From positions 1 to 43,296 of IMG/VR virus record IMGVR_UViG_3300036832_001336: a DNA stretch of 43,296 nucleotides; one strand, written 5' to 3'. The position numbers were made by a program, and so were the translations under genes. The first letter of the stretch is position 1; every line of letters begins with the position of its first letter. Below the pieces are notes generated by a model that saw nothing but the letters and a program-made list of their open reading frames with translations, had not been told where the DNA came from and made no database searches. This DNA is from a virus. Below are positions 41,312 to 43,296 of this stretch, piece by piece.

Positions 41312-42198
41312 GCGGCCACCTCTGCGGATCCCTCGAGCTCCACTGATGCGGCCGAGCGGCCAAGAATGTAATCGGCCGCCTTCTGTGCACGTTGCGCGGC
41401 CATTACCGCGATTTTCGGATCACTCTGCAATTTCGAAATCCACGATTGCAGGTAAGCTACAGAGTTTGATTCTGTATACTCATTCGAAATTCCGCATTCC
41501 GCGCAGAGGAAAGCCGCGGTAAATTCCGCGCATAGCTCCTCTTTCGAGTACAGGTGATCGCCAAAAAAATTGGCCATTCCATCTTTGCGATCACACCTGG
41601 ATGTGTGTCCGGTAGAATGGCCGGCCTCATGGAAAAACGTTGTGTAATATCCCTCTGGTTTAAAGAATGTCCGCGGATCCGGCATCACAATTTTGTCCGC
41701 TGACGGGGAGTAAAACGCCTCCGCCCCATGGTGTTCCAGGTGCGGAGCATTGGAGCTCGAGAGAAAATCACTTTTGATTTTTTCCGCGGAGTCGATCGGA
41801 TTGAATGCCGGCAAGTCTAGCGGGAGCTCGAGCGGTAACCCCTCAATTTGCTCCACGTTGAAAACCGTGTATTGACGGATCAAAACTGAGGTATCAAATT
41901 TGCCAGTTTCGGCATTCCGTTCTTTGTCGAATTTCCAAAAAACTACCGGAAAACCATGTTCGCCTTTGCGTACATGGGCGCCACGCTCGGCCGCTTGCTT
42001 GTACGTCATCCAGGAGTTAGAAGAGTATGGCGCGCAAGTGAGCAACCAGATATTTATGCCGCGGTACTGCTTTCCGCTTGCATGGTTGATCGGAAGCGAA
42101 CCTCCGCGCGCGCGTGCTTTCCAAGGTTGGCGCCATGGGATTTTTCCCGCTTGCATGGCTTCAACTAAGCGATCGGTAACAGTTTGGTAGACGTTCAT
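41308..42198 (-). CDS. ArdC-like antirestriction protein
   Basis: A 296-residue protein starting MNVYQTVTDRLVEAMQAGKI; AGAGAGGGG precedes this ATG, favouring it over one nine codons upstream. Residues 1-125 match the ArdC N-terminal ssDNA-binding domain (IPWRQPW, YRGINIWLL, WMTYKQA, GFPVVFWKF). Residues about 150-290 are a zincin-like metallopeptidase with HEAGH at 190-194 and a downstream EELCAEFTAAFL helix giving the third ligand. ArdC proteins on conjugative plasmids protect entering DNA from host restriction. Its presence supports a plasmid-like lifestyle. Two hairpins lie just upstream. Confidence 0.82.
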   Translation of the reverse strand: MNVYQTVTDRLVEAMQAGKIPWRQPWKARARGGSLPINHASGKQYRGINIWLLTCAPYSSNSWMTYKQAAERGAHVRKGEHGFPVVFWKFDKERNAETGKFDTSVLIRQYTVFNVEQIEGLPLELPLDLPAFNPIDSAEKIKSDFLSSSNAPHLEHHGAEAFYSPSADKIVMPDPRTFFKPEGYYTTFFHEAGHSTGHTSRCDRKDGMANFFGDHLYSKEELCAEFTAAFLCAECGISNEYTESNSVAYLQSWISKLQSDPKIAVMAAQRAQKAADYILGRSAASVELEGSAEVAA

Positions 42199-42202
42199 AA
42201 TG

Positions 42203-42242
42203 CAAACCCCTCTCTGGTTTGGCATGGGGGAAAATCCCCCAT
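42203..42242 (-). promoter_or_regulatory. Twin hairpins before ArdC start
   Basis: CAAACC/GGTTTG (42203-42208 with 42216-42221) places the Shine-Dalgarno sequence of the ArdC gene in its loop and stem. ATGGGGG/CCCCCAT (42224-42230 with 42236-42242) stands just upstream. Together they could mask or expose the ribosome-binding site or process the message. Confidence 0.45.
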
Positions 42243-42252
42243 AGTTTTGGGT

Positions 42253-42924
42253 TTAAGCAACTAACATGAGCTCTGTTTCCAGTTTCATCAGAGACTCGCG
42301 GACATTGTTATTTGACTCTTTTACGATGCGCGCGAAATTTGGTTTTTCCGCGGCCGCGGGAGCATTCTCGAGCCAAATTCTCTCGAGTAATGCGGCCGCA
42401 TCAGCGGCCATTCCATAGCTAGAAAATTCAATCTGCTTTGTCCGCGATAGAAAGCGATCGGCCAACCTGGATGTATCGTTTGCCGTGAAAATCCAAATCG
42501 TATTTGGGCAGGGCGCCGTGCCATCGAGTTTGGAAAGCAAGAACAATTGTGCCGCGGAGCTCATTTGGTCCGCTTCATCAACTAAAACCAGGTGCATCTT
42601 GCGGCCGGCCATGGGTACATAGTTGCAGGTGCGTGAAATCCGCTCGAGTGTAGCCAAATCGCAAGATTGCGATGGAACATGGTGGAGCTCCGCGGGAATC
42701 ATTTCCGCAAGCGCGCGCGCCATGGTTGTCTTACCCGTTCCACTAGGACCAATGAAAAGCCAAGCGGATTCGAATGGACGCGCAGCCAATTTGGCGCATA
42801 GTGCTTTGGGTTTGGAGAGTCCAACGAAACCATCTATCGAATGCGGCCGATAGCGCTCCGTCAATGAAACAGGAAATTCTAGATTTGATTGTTCTGCGGT
42901 TTGGTTTCCAAGTAGGTCAATCAT
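42253..42924 (-). CDS. AAA+ clamp-loader-like ATPase
   Basis: A 223-residue ATPase from the ATG at 42924 (MIDLLGNQTAEQ), which has GGAG nine bases upstream; an in-frame ATG at 42963 would add 13 residues. The N-terminal TERYRPHSIDGFVGL is the RFC/DnaX-type opening. Walker A is GPSGTGKTT (about residues 59-67), Walker B LVLVDEAD (112-119), sensor 1 IWIFTANDTS and the Arg-finger region RFLSRTKQIEF follow. It lacks the collar domain of full clamp loaders, so it may be a specialised DNA-handling ATPase. The initiation region is duplicated 126 bases upstream. Confidence 0.78.
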   Translation of the reverse strand: MIDLLGNQTAEQSNLEFPVSLTERYRPHSIDGFVGLSKPKALCAKLAARPFESAWLFIGPSGTGKTTMARALAEMIPAELHHVPSQSCDLATLERISRTCNYVPMAGRKMHLVLVDEADQMSSAAQLFLLSKLDGTAPCPNTIWIFTANDTSRLADRFLSRTKQIEFSSYGMAADAAALLERIWLENAPAAAEKPNFARIVKESNNNVRESLMKLETELMLVA

Positions 42925-43089
42925 TTTCTCGAGCTCCGTTTTCTGAGGTATGGTCGAAACCATGGTTTAGCGAATGCGCAACGTTTCCCAGGTGGAGTAA
43001 AGCGCGATTGCAACTAGAGTGATTGGCAGAATGTAAAAGATGCTTTCCATTTTCTCGAGCTCCGTTTTCTGAGGTATGGTCGAAACCAT
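42922..43089 (-). repeat. Perfect 42-bp direct repeat over two translation starts
   Basis: The 42 bases at 42922-42963 are identical to those at 43048-43089. On the minus strand each copy begins with ATGGTTTCG, contains GGAGCTCGAGAAA and ends on an ATG. One copy provides the start of the AAA+ gene and the other the start of a 27-residue membrane peptide. The offset is 126 bases, a multiple of three. Confidence 0.9.
42967..43050 (-). CDS. 27-residue membrane peptide (first gene of operon)
   Basis: ATG at the end of the upstream 42-bp repeat copy, then a 27-residue peptide: MESIFYILPITLVAIALYST followed by WETLRIR. One membrane helix with a basic end. GGAG nine bases upstream. An alternative in-frame ATG at 43089 would add 13 residues identical to the optional N terminus of the AAA+ protein. 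First gene of the leftward operon; its function is unknown and it may be a leader peptide. Confidence 0.5.
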   Translation of the reverse strand: MESIFYILPITLVAIALYSTWETLRIR

Positions 43090-43098
43090 CATTGAAAC

Positions 43099-43135
43099 TA
43101 TGTATAACCTAGTTGCAACCTAGTTAGATTGTCAA
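43099..43135 (-). promoter_or_regulatory. Promoter with tandem operators for leftward operon
   Basis: A consensus TTGACA (minus strand, 43135-43130) is followed 18 bases later by TAGGTT as a weak -10. The spacer and -10 are covered by two direct repeats, AACTAGGTTGC and AACTAGGTTAT, 11 bases apart, about one helical turn. This looks like a repressible promoter. A second TTGACA occurs on the same strand at 43233-43228. Confidence 0.55.
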
Positions 43136-43187
43136 TAGGGTAACACAAAGTAATTTCGCCCCAGGTGCAAACCTATTTAATTCAAAG

Positions 43188-43296
43188 CGCGGATCACCTG
43201 GCAAATTGGCCGCGGATCCCCTGCAATTGTCAATAGACGGCGCGCGGATCCCATGGCCGGCCGCGGATCCCATGCGAATCGGCCGCGGATCACCCG
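43188..43296. repeat. Five GATC-containing repeats at right end
   Basis: Copies of the 13-mer CGCGGATCMCMTG lie at 43188-43200, 43211-43223, 43243-43255, 43262-43274 and 43284-43296 (the last slightly divergent), spaced 19 to 32 bases apart. Each holds one GATC. The array continues to the end of the window, so more copies may lie beyond. An AT-richer stretch (43141-43187) adjoins it. The array is intergenic and resembles an iteron set or partition site. Confidence 0.65.

Noticed and set aside
1-43296. Terminal direct repeats or overlapping ends proving a complete circular genome
   Set aside because: The first and last bases show no shared sequence by eye, so completeness cannot be claimed from the sequence alone.

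Overview
This window looks like most or all of the genome of a tailed, podovirus-like bacteriophage. It has a large terminase, a P22-sized portal, a putative scaffold, an N4-gp56-type major capsid protein, tail and connector genes, three large putative ejection proteins, a SleB-type endolysin and beta-helix fibre or depolymerase genes. GC is high (roughly 58-60% by eye), genes are packed with ATGA/TTGA/GTGA stop-start overlaps, and there is no DNA polymerase, RNA polymerase or integrase. The host is unknown. The secreted beta-helix proteins and the base composition would suit a soil bacterium such as an acidobacterium, but that is an inference.

Layout. 0-1.3 kb: small genes on both strands. 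1.3-2.8 kb, minus strand: a DUF1376 replication-type protein and a small DNA-binding protein. The DUF1376 gene carries many copies of a 13-bp palindromic repeat. 2.8-4.2 kb, plus: a DUF1064 nuclease-like protein and small zinc-finger or hypothetical proteins. 4.3-32.2 kb, plus: the virion module in the order terminase, portal, scaffold, capsid, connectors, tail, ejection proteins, endolysin, fibres. It is interrupted at 14.2-14.9 kb by an antisense HNH endonuclease cassette that has duplicated the last codons of the gene it sits behind. 32.3-36.7 kb, plus: a recombination/replication module with an SbcC/RecF-like ATPase, a DnaC-like helicase loader and a small HTH protein, ended by a strong terminator. 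36.8-37.6 kb: a lower-GC stretch with several hairpins and no convincing gene. 37.6-38.5 kb, minus: a ParA ATPase plus a ribbon-helix-helix partner, as in plasmid type Ib partition. 38.6-39.4 kb: a lone plus-strand gene of unknown function. 39.4-43.1 kb, minus: an accessory operon with an AAA+ clamp-loader-like ATPase, an ArdC-like antirestriction protein and many small proteins. 43.1-43.3 kb: a promoter/operator region and five GATC-containing repeats.

How it may work together. Partition genes, antirestriction, an HTH regulator, iteron-like repeat clusters and the absence of a visible integrase suggest a phage-plasmid: a temperate phage kept as an extrachromosomal element. The phage would borrow the host replisome, loading helicase through its DnaC-like protein, perhaps at repeats inside the DUF1376 gene or at the right end.

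Most noteworthy: the HNH cassette flanked by a synonymously recoded copy of the upstream gene's final seven codons; the partition and repeat architecture; a perfect 42-bp duplication of a translation-initiation region; the hairpin-rich non-coding region next to the par genes; and two beta-helix proteins with export or membrane signals inside the fibre module.
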